From NCBI RefSeq assembly GCF_022811645.1, contig NZ_CP094534.1:1798001-1862000 (forward strand): a DNA stretch of 64,000 bases. Reading direction: 5' to 3'. Below the pieces are notes generated by a model. That model was not told the DNA's origin. It searched no databases and worked only from the letters and a program-made list of their open reading frames with translations. A program made the translations under genes and the position numbers. The DNA is from Hymenobacter monticola (GTDB taxonomy: Bacteria; Bacteroidota; Bacteroidia; Cytophagales; Hymenobacteraceae). Positions 42,608 to 50,538 of this stretch are shown here, piece by piece (positions within the stretch are counted from its first letter, which is position 1; the number at the start of each line of letters is the position of its first letter).

Positions 42608-42908
42608 CTGACGCATCGTTCAGCCGCCTTGGCCCCGCGGCGGCGGGGTGGGCCGTGGGGCCGCCCCAACGGGCATTCGGGCAGCGGAATGGGCGTTGGG
42701 GCGGCCCCACAGGCCGGTTGGGTGCCCGAATGCCGATTGGGGCCGCCCCAACGGGCAGTCGGGCGCCCGGGAGGCGTTTGGGGCGGCCCCAGCGGGCGTT
42801 CGGGCGCCCGACGGGCCAGCGGGGCGGGCGCGGGTAGGAAATGAGTGGGATTAGCTATACATTAACGGCTCAATACGTTTCACTTTCAACCCTTTTACCA
42901 AAATTCCC
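42608..42908. repeat. Array hairpin 17 and a GC-rich alternating palindrome tract
   Basis: After CAGCCGCCTTGGCC...GCGGCGG (42621-42645), the tract 42655-42835 repeats GGGGCCGCCCCAACGGGC and its inverse GCGTTGGGGCGGCCCC in alternation, with CATTCGGGC or CAGTCGGGC between. Strong hairpins are expected. Frames across it give only low-complexity products, so no gene is called. Confidence 0.75.
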
Positions 42909-43616
42909 ATGTCGCCCACCACATCCGGCGCTTCGGCTGCTACCCCCACTGCCCCAGCCAAGCGCAACAAGAAAGAGCTATTGCCCACCAGCCAGCTGGC
43001 GCTGTCCACGCTAGCCCTGGCCGCCGCCAAGGCCTGGCTGGCCTCCGAGCTGCCCGCGCTGCTCTTCGTGAGCAAGGCCGCCTTCAGCGCCCAGGCCATT
43101 TCCTACGCCGCCAGCCTGGGCACCGCCGATGCCGCCGACGACGGCGCCAGCCCCCAGGCCAACCGCCTCAAGACGCTCGACAAGCTCATCGCCAAAAACC
43201 TGGGCTTCGTGAAAGGCTACCTGGCCGAAGACCACGACCAGGACGGCGGCGAGAGCTACTACGCCGAGTTCGGCATAGCTCGCGAGGGCAAGAACTTCCG
43301 CCTGCCCACCGCCCGCACGGCCCGCGCCGGCGCCCTGGGCAAGCTGGTGGCCGCCCTCGCGGCCCATAAGTACGATAAGAAGAAATTCGGCACCGCCTTC
43401 TGGCAGCCCATCGCCACCGAGTACGCCGAACTGGCCAAAGGCAGCGACGAAGCGCGCGGTGCCGCTTCGGCCGCCGTAGGCCGGAAAAACGCCCTCGAAG
43501 CCCCGCTGCGTCGGGTGCTGAGCTCGTTGGTGCTCAGCATCAAGGCCAACTACCCCGACGAGGACACCCAGCGCGGCGTGCTGCGGGCCTTCGGCTTCCA
43601 GAAAGAAGTGTACTAG
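42909..43616 (+). CDS. Hypothetical helical protein
   Basis: A 235-residue soluble protein, Ala/Lys-rich and mainly helical. The N-terminal 25 residues are Ser/Thr/Pro/Ala-rich and probably disordered. Stretches such as LKTLDKLIAKNLGFVKGYLAE and YDKKKFGTAFWQPIATEYAELA look structured. No signal peptide and no family recognised. Two further array-type hairpins follow its stop. Confidence 0.6.
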   Translation: MSPTTSGASAATPTAPAKRNKKELLPTSQLALSTLALAAAKAWLASELPALLFVSKAAFSAQAISYAASLGTADAADDGASPQANRLKTLDKLIAKNLGFVKGYLAEDHDQDGGESYYAEFGIAREGKNFRLPTARTARAGALGKLVAALAAHKYDKKKFGTAFWQPIATEYAELAKGSDEARGAASAAVGRKNALEAPLRRVLSSLVLSIKANYPDEDTQRGVLRAFGFQKEVY

Positions 43617-43638
43617 CGCCCGCCTGGGGCCGTCGCAG

Positions 43639-43705
43639 CCAGCCGCTTCCGGTTCCGGGGGCGGCTGGTTTGGTTTTGGCACTTCAGCCGCTGCGGCGGC
43701 GGCAG
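43639..43705 (+). repeat. Outlying copies of the array hairpin
   Basis: CCAGCCGCTTCCGGTTCCGG plus GGCGGCTGG at 43639-43668, followed by GTTTGGTTTTGGC and a degenerate CAGCCGCTGCGGCGG. Shows the hairpin family extends beyond the array. Confidence 0.75.
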
Positions 43706-43736
43706 TGGTAGTGGCAGTGGGGATGGAACACCCAAA

Positions 43737-43777
43737 AAACAACCCCGCCGCTACCGTTTGGTAGGGCGGGGTTGTTT
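43737..43777. terminator. Bidirectional terminator
   Basis: AAACAACCCCGCC pairs with GGCGGGGTTGTTT, with CTACC/GGTAG inside. It serves the convergent lipoprotein gene at 43822. Confidence 0.85.
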
Positions 43778-43821
43778 GGGAAAGAGGCTAACGGGTTGCG
43801 CCGCGGGGGCAGCTGGTCCGC

Positions 43822-44829
43822 TTAGTAGCTGATGTTGACGAAGGAACCGTTGGTGATGGTGCGGGTGCTGGGAGAGCCCACGTTGGGGTTCACCGCCCCG
43901 CCCACGAAGCTGAAATTGCCGGAATAGAGGCGGGAGATGGTATTGACGCCCGTAATCGTGAGCGTGCCCGAGGCAGCGCTGCCGTAGTTGGAGCGGTAGT
44001 TCACAAAATCAGGCCCGTTGTACTGGGCGTAGTTGGCGGCCGTGGTGAGCGAAACGGTGCCCACGGTCGGCGTCAGGCCCTGCAAAAACAGGGTCAGGCG
44101 CTGGTTGGTGCTGTTTTCGAAGGTGATGAACCGGTCGCTGCCCAGTACCTGGGGCGAAATGTAGACGGGGACAACGTTGCCGGTGCTGAGCGTGTACAGG
44201 GCCTCGGTGGGCAACCGGGACACGGTGAACACGGGCACCGTGGTGCCGCCGGCCACCACCGTGGCGCTGAAGGCCGAAATCGTCTGGTTGAAGCCAGAAG
44301 CGGCAACGAGCTGCACCGTGTAGCGGCCAAACGGCAGGTTAGGGAATGCATAAGCGCCCGTGCTGCTGGGCGTGACGGTATACACCGTGCCACTGGCGTC
44401 GTTGGTGGCCCGCACCGAAGCCACCGCCCCGGCCGGGTTGATTTGGCCGCTGAGCGTGGCCGTGGTGGGCGCCAGGGCCACCGTGGTGGTGGGCACCGCG
44501 GTACCACCCGCCGCCAGGGTCACGGCGGCCGTGGCCGGCGCCGTGTAGCCCGGGGCGGGGGTATAGGCCAGCGTGTAGGCGCCCAGCGTGAGGCCGGGGA
44601 AGGAATAGGCGCCGGTGCTGGTGGGGGTGGCCGTGGCCACCGGCCCGCTGGCGTTGGACACCGTGACGGTGGTGATGGAGCCGGCCGGCGATACCTGCCC
44701 GCTGAGGGTGGCCGTGGCAGGGGCCGGCGGCTGAACTACGGGGTCATTTTTCTTGTCGCCGCAGGAAGTGGCCGTTAGCGAGGCTCCCACGAGCAGGGAG
44801 TACAGCAGTGGGGAGAAAAGATTACGCAT
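43822..44829 (-). CDS. Lipoprotein with two carboxypeptidase-regulatory-like repeats
   Basis: A 335-residue envelope lipoprotein (lipobox TATSC at residues 19-23). Two Ig-like repeats (ATLSGQVSPAGSITTVTVSNA ... and ATLSGQINPAGAVASVRATND ...) of about 80 residues each share GAYSFPGLTLGAYTL/GAYAFPNLPFGRYTV, the carboxypeptidase regulatory-like pattern. The last 120 residues form another beta-rich domain. Start at 44829, since the longer frame lacks a signal. Function unknown. Confidence 0.75.
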   Translation of the reverse strand: MRNLFSPLLYSLLVGASLTATSCGDKKNDPVVQPPAPATATLSGQVSPAGSITTVTVSNASGPVATATPTSTGAYSFPGLTLGAYTLAYTPAPGYTAPATAAVTLAAGGTAVPTTTVALAPTTATLSGQINPAGAVASVRATNDASGTVYTVTPSSTGAYAFPNLPFGRYTVQLVAASGFNQTISAFSATVVAGGTTVPVFTVSRLPTEALYTLSTGNVVPVYISPQVLGSDRFITFENSTNQRLTLFLQGLTPTVGTVSLTTAANYAQYNGPDFVNYRSNYGSAASGTLTITGVNTISRLYSGNFSFVGGAVNPNVGSPSTRTITNGSFVNISY

Positions 44830-44938
44830 AAAAATCAACAAGGATAAGTGAACCTCAAAGGTAGCTCCACTGTAGCCAATGGACTGCTTATCCGGCGCTT
44901 CATGCCCCGCCTGCCCCACTGCTGCGCGAAGCAGCATT

Positions 44939-45107
44939 CCCTCCTCGCGCAAGTCGTGGCTCGGCCACCTCACGCGGGTGGGCATCACGTTCCGTTACAC
45001 GCCCGCCGGCCCCGAGGGCCTCATCAAGGGCAAGAAGGTGTAGCTAGCCGTGGCCAGCGGCGGCCGCTACGGGGACGCGGGCAGTCAACTTCTCGTGCCG
45101 GCTTGAA
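44939..45107 (+). pseudogene. Azoreductase (AzoR) C-terminal remnant
   Basis: One frame reads LTRVGITFRYTPAGPEGLIK, then GKKV, then TAG (45041-45043), then LAVASGGRYGDAGSQLLVPA. This matches the FMN-dependent NADH-azoreductase region around the conserved TFRYTxxGPxGLxxGKK and the following RGG-type loop. The N-terminal half is missing, an in-frame stop splits the remnant, and the C-terminus is short. It lies 17 bases before the AraC gene, so a former azoR-regulator pair is likely. Confidence 0.65.
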
Positions 45108-45120
45108 TTTGGTAACTTCG
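45103..45120 (+). promoter_or_regulatory. AraC-gene operator-like repeat and -7 box
   Basis: TTGAATTTGGTAA at 45103-45115 recurs twice before the SDR gene (46024-46036 and 46045-46057). TAACTTCG (45113-45120) is a -7-like box four bases before the ATG at 45125. Autoregulation is inferred. Confidence 0.5.
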
Positions 45121-45124
45121 CACC

Positions 45125-46027
45125 ATGTCGAAAGCCGAGAGCATCCCCGAGTTTTACCAGTACTACTTCAAGGAGCTGCCCGTCAGCCTGCAGCCTGAGG
45201 CGGGCCAGGCCAACGTGTTTCGGCTGGAAGACTCGCTGGCGCCCGGCGCGCAGCCCAAGCAGTACAGCCGCCGCGACTACTACAAGATTACCCTCATCCG
45301 GGGCCACAACGCCTACCACTACGCCGACAAAAGCCTGCAGATAACGGGGCCGACGCTCATGTTTTTCAATCCCCAGGTGCCCTACACCTGGCAGCCGCTG
45401 GCCGACGACACCACGGGGTTTTTCTGCATCTTCCGCGAAGAGTTTCTGAATGCGCCCGGCGGCCAGGGCCTGCTCGACCTGCCGCTGTTCCGGCCCGGCG
45501 GCGACCCCGCCTACGCCCTCACCGCGGCCCAGGACCAGGAAGTGAGCGCGCTGTTTGAGAAGATGCTGGCCGAGATAGGGTCGGATTATGCGCTGAAATA
45601 CGACCTGCTGCGCAACTACGCGGCCGAGCTGGTGCACTACGCCCTGAAGCTGCGCCCCTCCGACACCCGCTACCAGCACCCCGACGCCAAGTCGCGCCTC
45701 GCGGCCGTGTTCAGCGAGCTGCTGGAGCGGCAGTTTCCCATCGAGTCGCCGGCCCGGCGGCTGGGGCTGCGCTCGGCCAGCGACTTTGCCCGGCAGCTGG
45801 CCGTGCACGTCAACCACCTCAACCGCTGCGTGCGCGACACCACCGGCAAAACCACCACCGCCCACATCGCCGACCGCCTCGCCGCCGAGGCCCGCGCCCT
45901 GCTGCGCCACACCGACTGGAACATTGCCGAGGTGGGCTACAGCCTGGGCTTCGACGAGCCGGCTCACTTCAACTACTTTTTCAAGAAGCAAACCGGGCAA
46001 ACGCCCTCGGCTTTCCGGCTGGTTTGA
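45125..46027 (+). CDS. AraC family transcriptional regulator
   Basis: A 300-residue regulator. The N-terminal cupin-like sensor (about 20-150) includes PTLMFFNPQVPYTWQPL. The C-terminal pair of helix-turn-helix motifs spans about 195-298, with HIADRLAAEARALLRHTDWNIAEVGYSLGFDEPAHFNYFFKKQTGQTPSAFR, the AraC signature in the second motif (LGFDEPAHFNYFFKK). It lies between an azoreductase remnant and an SDR gene, a common arrangement for regulators of nearby oxidoreductases. The three TTGAATTTGGTAA words are its likely sites. Confidence 0.92.
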   Translation: MSKAESIPEFYQYYFKELPVSLQPEAGQANVFRLEDSLAPGAQPKQYSRRDYYKITLIRGHNAYHYADKSLQITGPTLMFFNPQVPYTWQPLADDTTGFFCIFREEFLNAPGGQGLLDLPLFRPGGDPAYALTAAQDQEVSALFEKMLAEIGSDYALKYDLLRNYAAELVHYALKLRPSDTRYQHPDAKSRLAAVFSELLERQFPIESPARRLGLRSASDFARQLAVHVNHLNRCVRDTTGKTTTAHIADRLAAEARALLRHTDWNIAEVGYSLGFDEPAHFNYFFKKQTGQTPSAFRLV

Positions 46028-46057
46028 ATTTGGTAAGCATCGGCTTGAATTTGGTAA
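46024..46057 (+). promoter_or_regulatory. Tandem operator-like repeats before the SDR gene
   Basis: Two copies of TTGAATTTGGTAAG, exactly 21 bases apart (two helical turns), as tandem AraC half-sites would be. The first begins inside the last codons of the regulator gene. GACCTTTGC near 46080-46088 is a weak -7 candidate. Confidence 0.55.
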
Positions 46058-46118
46058 GCGCCTGCCTGTGGGGCTGCCGGACCTTTGCAGGGTCAATCAG
46101 CAACCCAACAACAACCCA

Positions 46119-46976
46119 ATGGAAAAGCAACAAGTGTGGTTTATTACCGGCGCCTCCAAAGGCTTCGGGCTCGAACTGGTGAAGCAGCTGCGGCAGCAGG
46201 GCCACCTGGTGGCCGCCACCTCCCGCAACCTGGCCGAGCTGCGCCAGGCCGCCGGCCCCGAGGCCGCCGATTTCCTGCCCCTGGTCGTGGACCTGGCCAG
46301 CGAGGCTAGTGTGAGTGAGGCCCTTGCGGCCACCGTGGCGCAGTTCGGGCGCCTCGATGTGGTGGCCAACAACGCGGGCTACGGCCAGCTCGGCAGCCTC
46401 GAAGAACTGTCCGATGCCGAAGCCCGGGCCAATTTTGAGGTCAACGTGTTTGGCACGCTCAACGTGGTGCGGCAGGCCCTGCCGCAGCTGCGCCGGCAGC
46501 AGAGCGGGCACATCCTCAATTTCTCGTCCATCGCCGGCCTCTTCGGCAGCTTTCCCGGCTGGGGCATCTACTGCGCCACCAAGTTTGCCGTGGAAGGGCT
46601 GTCGGAGTCGCTGGCGGCCGAGGTAGCGCCGTTCGGCGTGAAGGTGACCCTGGTGGAGCCGGGCTACTTCCGCACCAATTTTCTGGAGTCGGGCTCGCTG
46701 CGCACGGCCGAAAACCAGCTCGATGAATACACGCTGGTGCGGGAGTCGGAGGCGCTGCACCAGGAGCAAATCAAAGGCAACCAGCCCGGCGACCCGGTGA
46801 AGGCCGTGGCCGCCATCATCGCCGTGGCCGCCGCCCCCAAACCGCCCCTGCACCTGCTGCTGGGCCAGGATGCCTACGACATGGCCAACGTGAAAATCAA
46901 GGCCCTGCAAGACGATATGGCGCAGTGGAAGCACGTAACCGTGGCCACCGGCTTTGCCGAGCCGGCTACGGCCTAG
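46119..46976 (+). CDS. SDR family oxidoreductase, likely target of the AraC regulator
   Basis: A 285-residue short-chain dehydrogenase. It has FITGASKGFG, NNAGYG and the catalytic YCATK. The length and the C-terminal extension (LGQDAYDMANVKIKALQDDM) are typical of the group often next to AraC regulators. Cytosolic, NADP(H) likely; substrate unknown. Start at 46119 by family fit. Confidence 0.9.
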   Translation: MEKQQVWFITGASKGFGLELVKQLRQQGHLVAATSRNLAELRQAAGPEAADFLPLVVDLASEASVSEALAATVAQFGRLDVVANNAGYGQLGSLEELSDAEARANFEVNVFGTLNVVRQALPQLRRQQSGHILNFSSIAGLFGSFPGWGIYCATKFAVEGLSESLAAEVAPFGVKVTLVEPGYFRTNFLESGSLRTAENQLDEYTLVRESEALHQEQIKGNQPGDPVKAVAAIIAVAAAPKPPLHLLLGQDAYDMANVKIKALQDDMAQWKHVTVATGFAEPATA

Positions 46977-46998
46977 CGGCGCCTGCTCGGTTTATTTG

Positions 46999-47027
46999 CC
47001 AGCCGCTGCCGTTTCGGGAGCGGCTGG
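46999..47027 (+). repeat. Outlying array-type hairpin
   Basis: CCAGCCGCTGCCGTTTCGGG plus AGCGGCTGG, followed by TTTGCGTTTGGGTGGCTCGC: the same hairpin and linker start as in the array, 4.4 kb away. It may serve as terminator of the SDR gene. Confidence 0.8.
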
Positions 47028-47112
47028 TTTGCGTTTGGGTGGCTCGCACGGCCTTTCTTGAGAGCCTACCAGCTTCCCGCTGCTGCCCTGAGCGCGGCGG
47101 CTCACTCCCAAG

Positions 47113-48138
47113 CTACCGGCCGCTCAATATCCCCTCGGCTTTGGTGCGGATGCGGCAGAGCCAGGGGCCCGAGGCGATGTAAAGCGTGCGGCCGTCGTCG
47201 CCCCAGGCGCAGTTGGCGGCCACTTCGCCCGTGTCGATGGTGCCGAGCAGCTGGCCGGTGGGCGAGATGATGGAGATGCCGCCCGGGCCGCTGGCCCACA
47301 CGTTGCCAGCGCGGTCGGTTTTCAGGCCGTCGGGCACTTCCTTGAAGCGTACTTTGGGCAGCGTCGCCATGTCAAAAAACACGCGGCTTTTGCCCAGCTG
47401 GCCCTTCACGCCGATGGGGTAAGCGAGGAGTACGGGCCGCAGCGAATCGGACACGCTCACGTAGAGCGTGCGGCCGTCGGGGCTGTGGGCAAGGCCGTTG
47501 GGGCGGGTCAGGTCGCTGATTTCGCGGGTCACGGTGCCTTTGGCGTCGAGGCGGTACACGCCGGCCGTTTGGCGGCGCGGGTCGTTTTCCTTGCCGGGCA
47601 GGCCGTAGGGCGGGTCGGTGAAGTAGAGGCTGCCGTTGGTGGGGTGGGCCAGCACGTCGTTGGGGCTGTTGTAGCGCTGACCCTTGTAATGGTCGGTGAG
47701 GCTGATTTTGCCGCTTTTCTCGGCCAGGGGCAGGCGGGCCAGGCGGCGGTCGCCGTGCTCGCAGACCAGCAGGTTGCCGTGGTCGTCGAGGGCGAGGCCG
47801 TTACTGCCGGGCTCGTCACCGTAAGGCAGGCGGCCGGTGTAGCCGCTGTTTTCCAGGAATTTGCTCAGGCCCCGGGCGGCCGTCCAGCGGTAGAGGGTGC
47901 GGGTTTTGGTATCGTTGAAAAGCAGCATGCTGCTGTCGGGCACCCACACCGGCCCTTCGAGGTGGCTGAAGCCGGCGGCCACGATTTCAATCTGCGCATC
48001 GGGGGCCAGCAGCTGGTCGAGGGCCGGGGCGTGGCGCAGCACGCGGCCCGTGGTGGTGAAGCGGGCCGGCTGGGCAGTGGCGGCCGGAATGGCGGCGCTG
48101 AAACTCAGCAGCAGGAGAGACGGAAGTAAAAAGCGCAT
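47113..48138 (-). CDS. SMP-30/gluconolactonase-like secreted protein
   Basis: A 341-residue exported six-bladed beta-propeller hydrolase of the SMP-30/gluconolactonase/LRE family. The ATG at 48138 gives the signal MRFLLPSLLLLSFSAAIPAA. Metal-site signs are HLEGPVWVPD (Glu), GSNGLALDDHGNLLV, SPNDVLAHP (Asn) and RPNGLAHSPDG (Asn/Asp). Likely hydrolyses a sugar lactone; the substrate is not defined. Divergent from the royal-jelly-type gene, with a palindrome cluster between them. Confidence 0.88.
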   Translation of the reverse strand: MRFLLPSLLLLSFSAAIPAATAQPARFTTTGRVLRHAPALDQLLAPDAQIEIVAAGFSHLEGPVWVPDSSMLLFNDTKTRTLYRWTAARGLSKFLENSGYTGRLPYGDEPGSNGLALDDHGNLLVCEHGDRRLARLPLAEKSGKISLTDHYKGQRYNSPNDVLAHPTNGSLYFTDPPYGLPGKENDPRRQTAGVYRLDAKGTVTREISDLTRPNGLAHSPDGRTLYVSVSDSLRPVLLAYPIGVKGQLGKSRVFFDMATLPKVRFKEVPDGLKTDRAGNVWASGPGGISIISPTGQLLGTIDTGEVAANCAWGDDGRTLYIASGPWLCRIRTKAEGILSGR

Positions 48139-48205
48139 AAGCAGATGCAAAGGGGAGGCTCTGCGTACCCGGCCGGGGGCGGGAAGGTTGCGGCGGGGGT
48201 AGGGT

Positions 48206-48371
48206 GTAGGGGCGGGGCCTGACCCGCCCGCCGGCTGGGCTGTTTGAAGGAAATTGCCGGGCGAGGTAGGGGCGGGGCTTGCCCCCGCCCGGTTGTTGGC
48301 CTAGTTGGCGTTGGCTGAACGACACCAGAAGCCGGCGTGGGCGTCCGGGCGGAGGCAAGCCTCGCCCCTAC
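48206..48371. repeat. Palindrome cluster, GTAGGGGCGGGG family
   Basis: GTAGGGGCGGGGCxTG at 48206 and 48266 are in direct orientation and an inverted, diverged copy is at 48345-48371. Each copy is itself a hairpin (GGGCGGGG/CCCCGCCC). It fills most of the 48139-48425 gap. The family recurs at 55801 and 57709. Confidence 0.8.
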
Positions 48372-48425
48372 ACCAACCTTGCCTTGGAACCCGCCGTTCT
48401 GGGAAAGCTCCTCCTTTGGCTTCTG

Positions 48426-49505
48426 ATGAAAAACCTGTTCCTGCTGCTTTCCTTTTTCGCTTTCCTGTTGCCCGCCGTGCAAGCCCAGTCCTCCAAAACG
48501 CCCGTGCTCGAAGTGGCTGACTTCGGCCGCCACCAGCCCATTGGGGTGGGCGTGTCGAAGCAGGGCCGCATTTTCGTCACCTTCCCGAAGAAGAAAAAGG
48601 ACTACGATTTCGGCCTGGCCGAAATCGTGAACGGCCAGCGCTTGCCCTACCCCAACGCCGAGTGGAACCGCTGGGATTCGCTGCAGGCCCCCACCCGCTT
48701 CGTGAATGTGCAAGCCGCCGTGGTGGATGCCGCCGACAACCTCTGGGTGCTCGACCCCGCCAACCCCGACGACGAGGCCCCGCTCGTGGCCGGCATCAAG
48801 CTGCTGAAAATCGACCTGAAAACCAACAAGGTCGAGCGCATCTACCGTTTCGAAGACCTGCCCCGCGAACGCACCGGCCTCAACGACGTGCGCGTGGACC
48901 CCGGCCGGCAGGTGGCCTACCTATCCGACCCCAAGCTGGCTGGCATTGTGGTGCTGGACCTGCGCACCGGCAAAACCCGGGTAGTACTGCAGGGCGACAA
49001 ATCGACGGCCGCCGCGCCGGGCTTCGTGCTGCGCATCGACGGCAAGGAGGTGAAGGACAAAGCCGGCAAGCCGTTCAGCAGCAACGTCAACGGCATTGCC
49101 ATCAGCCCCGATTTTAACTACCTCTACTACCGGGCCATCAACCAGACCAAGCTCTACCGCATTGCCACCGAGGCCCTGCGCGATGCCGCCCTGCCGGCTG
49201 GCGCGCTGGCGGCCCGCGTGGAGGAAGTGGGCGAAACCGGCGTGAGCCACGGCATGATAGCCGATGCCAAGGGCAACGTGTACCTCACCGACTCGCCCAA
49301 CCAAGCCGTGCGCTACGTGACGCCCACCGGCCGCCTCGAAACCCTGGCCCAGGACGGCCGCTTCAGCTGGCCCGATACCTTTGCGGTGGGCCCCGACGGC
49401 TATCTCTACCTCACCTGTGCCCAAATCAACCGCACGCCCAAGTGGAACAACGGCCAGGACCGGGTGCAGTACCCTTTCCGGCTGTTCAAGATGAAGCTGC
49501 CGTAG
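48426..49505 (+). CDS. Major royal jelly (yellow)-type secreted beta-propeller protein
   Basis: A 359-residue exported protein (signal MKNLFLLLSFFAFLLPAVQA). Family marks are PIGVGVSKQGRIFVTFPKK, YPNAEWNRWD, LNDVRVDP, YLSDPKLAGIVVLDL and WPDTFAVGPDGYLYLT, the pattern of bacterial MRJP/yellow proteins. Function in bacteria is unproven (ligand binding or lactonase-like). Paired divergently with another propeller hydrolase. Confidence 0.85.
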   Translation: MKNLFLLLSFFAFLLPAVQAQSSKTPVLEVADFGRHQPIGVGVSKQGRIFVTFPKKKKDYDFGLAEIVNGQRLPYPNAEWNRWDSLQAPTRFVNVQAAVVDAADNLWVLDPANPDDEAPLVAGIKLLKIDLKTNKVERIYRFEDLPRERTGLNDVRVDPGRQVAYLSDPKLAGIVVLDLRTGKTRVVLQGDKSTAAAPGFVLRIDGKEVKDKAGKPFSSNVNGIAISPDFNYLYYRAINQTKLYRIATEALRDAALPAGALAARVEEVGETGVSHGMIADAKGNVYLTDSPNQAVRYVTPTGRLETLAQDGRFSWPDTFAVGPDGYLYLTCAQINRTPKWNNGQDRVQYPFRLFKMKLP

Positions 49506-49546
49506 GGGCGGGCGGCGGAGAGGCGCAACGTTTCGGCAGGAGCTGC

Positions 49547-49554
49547 CATCTTTG
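49547..49554 (+). promoter_or_regulatory. -7 box before the DUF5694 gene
   Basis: CATCTTTG, one mismatch to TAnnTTTG, 20 bases before the ATG at 49575. Confidence 0.4.
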
Positions 49555-49574
49555 GGGCCACTCCTTTCTGCAAC

Positions 49575-50474
49575 ATGCCGCTACTTCGACGTAACCGCTA
49601 CTTCTTCCCGGGGCTGCTGGGCGCCTTGCTGGGCCTGGCCGCCTGCGCCGGTACCAAAAACCGCTCCGCCGCCGAACCCACGGCAGCTACCACCGACATC
49701 CTGCTGCTGGGTTGCAGCCATTTGTCTCAGCTCTACAAAGCCGGCAACCCCAGTTCCGACGTGCTGACGCCCAAGCGTCAGGCCGAGCTAAGTGCCGTGC
49801 TCGACGGGCTGCAGCGCTACCAGCCCGATGGCATCCTCGTGGAGGAACTGCCCGAAAACCAGCCCCGCCTCGACAGCCTGTACCAGCGTTACCGCCAGGG
49901 CCAGCTCGACTTGAACACCATGCCCGGCGGCCGCAGCGAGGTGTACCAACTGGGGTTTGCGCTGGGCAAGCGGCTGGGGCTGGCCCGCATCTACTGCGTG
50001 AACGCGCCGGGTGGCACCTCGCAAAGCATTCTGCACGAGGGCAAGAACATCGAGCTATACAAGCAGGCCGATGCCGACTGGCACGCGTTTTCCGACCCCA
50101 TTGGCCAGCGGCTGGCGACCGGCGCCAGCACCATTGGGCAGTTTCTGCGCGCCATCAACGAGCCGGCCACCCTGCGCCAGCTGCACCGGCTGGTGTACCG
50201 CACCCCGGCCCGCGTCACCGACGGCGCCCTCAAGCCTGACCCCATGGTGGACGCAGCCTTCATCAGCCCGCACTACGTGGGCGCGGAGTTCATCTCGGTG
50301 TTCTACAACCGCGACCTGAAGGTGTACTCCAACATCGTGACCACCCAGCTGCAAACCCGGCAGCACCGGCAGCTGCTGATAATTGGGGCGCGGCACGTGG
50401 CCTCGCTGCAGGGCATTCTGGCCGACGACCCGGCGTATCGGGTGGTGGCCTCGGCGCGCTACCTGGGCCGCTAG
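49575..50474 (+). CDS. DUF5694 family lipoprotein
   Basis: A 299-residue protein with a lipobox (LAACAG). The body reads DILLLGCSHLSQL near the start, VLDGLQRYQPDGILVEELPE, and near the end IIGARHVASLQGILADDP, the pattern of the DUF5694 family, which looks related to TraB/GumN-type folds (His and Glu in the same places). Activity unknown. Confidence 0.75.
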   Translation: MPLLRRNRYFFPGLLGALLGLAACAGTKNRSAAEPTAATTDILLLGCSHLSQLYKAGNPSSDVLTPKRQAELSAVLDGLQRYQPDGILVEELPENQPRLDSLYQRYRQGQLDLNTMPGGRSEVYQLGFALGKRLGLARIYCVNAPGGTSQSILHEGKNIELYKQADADWHAFSDPIGQRLATGASTIGQFLRAINEPATLRQLHRLVYRTPARVTDGALKPDPMVDAAFISPHYVGAEFISVFYNRDLKVYSNIVTTQLQTRQHRQLLIIGARHVASLQGILADDPAYRVVASARYLGR

Positions 50475-50538
50475 CGGCGGCGTTGCTGCGTAATTCACGC
50501 CTTCAAAAATCGCTCTCAACGGCCCTTTCAGCCTTGCT

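Noticed and set aside
38462..42645. CRISPR-like array
   Set aside because: The regular 80-bp spacing concerns hairpin-linker units with conserved linkers; there are no short unique spacers, and whole genes lie between them. No cas genes.
42629..42854. Short open frames in the GC-rich tract
   Set aside because: They encode only Gly/Arg/Pro/Ala repeats and depend on the palindromes.
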